From positions 24,231,245-24,295,244 of the forward strand of contig NC_066316.1 in assembly GCF_022539315.1 (NCBI RefSeq): a stretch of 64,000 nt of DNA, written 5' to 3'. Below, one piece after another: positions 61,901 to 64,000 of the stretch. Position 1 is the stretch's first letter. Each line of letters opens with the position of its first letter. The notes under the pieces are model-generated. The model worked only from the letters and a program-made list of their open reading frames with translations, did not search any database and was not told the DNA's origin. This stretch comes from Serinus canaria. Its lineage: Eukaryota; Chordata; Aves; Passeriformes; Fringillidae. Both the position numbers and the translations under genes were made by a program.

Positions 61901-63198
61901 TTTTGCATGGAAGGGTGAGATGACGTGAACGGTGTGGGCTGGGGAGAGCTATCACTGACTACAGTTCTGCCTCTGTTCTGCCATGTGGCAATTCATAAAT
62001 TTGAGCTTCAGCTTGGTATAAAAAATACTATTTCAATGCCTCTAAGTTATGTGCATATTTCCCAGCTTTTCTGTAGTTTGCTTTTAAGACATACACAGAA
62101 GAATAAATCTTGCCTTCTCAGACTGCTATAAAATAGGAAGTGTTTGCACAGTGTGAGATGAACACTGTACCTTACCCACTGGAGTAAGGAAAATGAATGG
62201 ACATGGCATCTTGTGATGCTGTGACACAGTAAAGCATTGAATTCCCTCAGTGCTGGTGGGAAAACACATCTTTTAACTATTTCATGTAGTTAATGCTAGG
62301 CATGATGAACCCCTGCCCCTATTTTATGGGAGACCCTCCTGGTGAGTTTACAAACAGCACAGTAACCCAGCCCCTGGAAGGATGCAGGGAGGTGGTTTTA
62401 TGACTCAATCTTGCAAAGTATGAGAAAAATTATTACAATAGGATGCAGAAAGGCAGCTGGAGGAGAGATAGGGGAAGGGCAAAAAGCCCAGGGAATGGGA
62501 GAGTTTGACAAAGAGCAGCAGGGTTCCTGTTGTAGCCTAAGGATGGTGATGATAGCCAGCCTTTCTGCTGGTCCCTCTATTGACTGTGTCTTACAGGGGA
62601 TGGATGAAGGTTTGACCTACATACTTGCAGGTAGTTTATAAGAAAAAATATGTCAAATTTTATAAGAACTACTTATAAGAAACAACCCTGCACTGCTGCT
62701 TTGTCTCTCACAATCACTTTAAGGGTCATCCTAAAAATTTTCAGAAATAAACATGCAAGACCTTCAAGTCTTTACTGTGAAATTGGCACTATATACCACA
62801 CATTGGTCACATTTCTGGTTTTCCATTAGTTTCCTCTCCTTTTTAGAGAAAAAAAGCAAATACAGCAGGTGGAGGACATAATTTTCATTATCAGCTTCTC
62901 ACCTGTTTTGTTCCTCCCTTGAATGAAATTACAAATAGGAGTGACCCACCTAGTAAGCTGGGAATGCAGCTGTTTTGGGAGTGACTTGTGTGTCCTGTGC
63001 TTGGAAATGGTGGATTACTGCCTGCTGACCAGACCTTATTGAAATCAGCCACTGGACATCAGCAAAAAGTGATTAATCCTGTCCAGCAACACAGCACCAG
63101 CACAAATCCAGGCACTAGAAGGAAGAGGTTCCAAGAGTTGTCCCTGAAAAGTGTTTGCTCACTGAATGAGGGCTAAAAATAGTTTTAATTACTCTCAG
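58936..63198. other. Unique non-coding sequence
   Basis: No gene or dispersed repeat recognised. It contains an interrupted hairpin at 61819-61848 (9-bp arms, 12-base loop). The stretch at about 60200-60640 is complex AT-rich sequence with many homeodomain-like words and no low-complexity runs, so it is a possible conserved non-coding element. Confidence 0.45.
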
Positions 63199-63251
63199 AA
63201 TACATTTTGCTCCTCTGGAAATGGTCATTTTTGCTGCATCCGAAGAAGATG
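63199..63251 (+). other. Candidate internal exon, 53 nt (hypothetical)
   Basis: Preceded by ttactctcag (63189-63198) and followed by GATG|GTAAGTACC at 63251/63252, one of the better donor matches noticed in the window. All three frames are open over 53 bases; one reads …FAPLEMVIFAASEED…. The pyrimidine tract of the acceptor is short, and an open 53-mer is uninformative by itself. Not recognised. Confidence 0.15.
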
Positions 63252-64000
63252 GTAAGTACCAAGTCAGTTAAAAGTTAAGTGCAGCTGTTCACAATTCATA
63301 ATGTGCTGTTATAAATAATGCAGCACAGGGTATAGAAGCACACACAGAATTATGAATAATGTTATGGAAATTACTGAGGGAGAGAGAGATTCAAACTAAT
63401 TTAAAAACAACCATAACCTGAAATGCTGTGACTTGGGACTTCTAGTTTTGCCAAACTGAAAGAGTTTTTTTGGGGCTTTAAGCATTTTTCCATGGGGTTC
63501 ATGAGCTGTTAAGACCTCCTCACTCTTTCCCTATACCATACTCAGGGGGAGTAGAGGTTTACTCATTTTGGTTTATTTCCTGGCTTTATGACATTTTTGC
63601 ATCAATCATTTTATAGAGGAAGGTGTTGTGAGCTCATCCTGCCTGTGCTAGCCCTTTGGCATGCTCTGATCAAAGAATGAGTCTGCCTCACACTGGGGTG
63701 AACATATTCTCATCCCTGCTACACCAAGGAGAATATTCTGGTTTAAAAATCCACCTTGAAAGCAGGAGGTGCATGCACATTGCTGTATCTGTGAGAAGTT
63801 AGAGGAAGTTTGTTACAACTTTTGACTTTTTCCAGATGTTGTACTCCAATACAAATATCTCAGATCTATCCTGCATCCATGACTCTCTAAATATGGGAAT
63901 TACTAGGTAGTATCCTAGAGCAAAACAGAAATAAAACTGAAACAGAGATTTTAAATATTGAAGTACTAAATATTATATTGATAAATTTGGTTACTGCGAG
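63252..64000. other. Unique non-coding sequence to window end
   Basis: AT-rich sequence with nothing recognised. Confidence 0.45.

Noticed and set aside
1..64000. CRISPR array, operon, phage or other prokaryotic features
   Set aside because: Composition, CR1 elements and LTRs show vertebrate nuclear DNA; no regularly spaced repeat array exists.

Overview
The window looks like a non-coding stretch of a bird nuclear genome, most likely a songbird. The sequence is AT-rich by eye, CpG-poor and has no obvious CpG island. It carries three 3'-end fragments of chicken-repeat-1 (CR1) LINEs and three solo long terminal repeats (LTRs) of endogenous retroviruses. One LTR (51332-51748) resembles a family I recall as abundant in passerines. 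Bird is well supported; passerine rests on memory of repeat families and not on a search.

I could not recognise a single protein-coding gene, tRNA, rRNA or microRNA. Most open frames are short and lack conserved domains, and several overlap on both strands as expected by chance. The longest, 212 codons on the minus strand at 13201-13839, is cysteine/phenylalanine/serine-rich and does not read as a protein family I know. The window is best read as intergenic or intronic. A few splice-site-flanked open frames (11780, 13602, 18255, 37031, 63199, and a 25-nt candidate at 6193) might be isolated exons of a gene extending outside the window. All are weak hypotheses.

Layout. 1-4.7 kb: unique sequence with one possible ancient repeat, ending at a (CA)22 microsatellite. 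4.8-16 kb: unique sequence with a 25-bp AT minisatellite, a possible ancient amniote repeat, the two best exon candidates and a G10 purine tract. 16 kb: a cluster of foldback and direct repeats. 20.3-20.6 kb: a 322-bp pyrimidine pentanucleotide tract. 22.9 kb: a short CR1 tail. 23-36 kb: unique sequence with an ATT-rich tract. 35.9-36.3 kb: plus-strand solo LTR. 40.3-40.8 kb: CR1 fragment. 41-51 kb: unique sequence with two small tandem duplications. 51.3-51.7 kb: a second LTR family with an intact 6-bp target-site duplication. 53.0 kb: a 34-bp near-perfect palindrome. 57.6-58.9 kb: a minus-strand LTR of the first family beside the longest CR1 fragment, which keeps decayed reverse-transcriptase C-terminal coding sequence. 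59-64 kb: unique sequence.

There is no operon, pathway or evident new system. The most informative items are the history of the mobile elements, the long homopyrimidine tract and the unexplained foldbacks.
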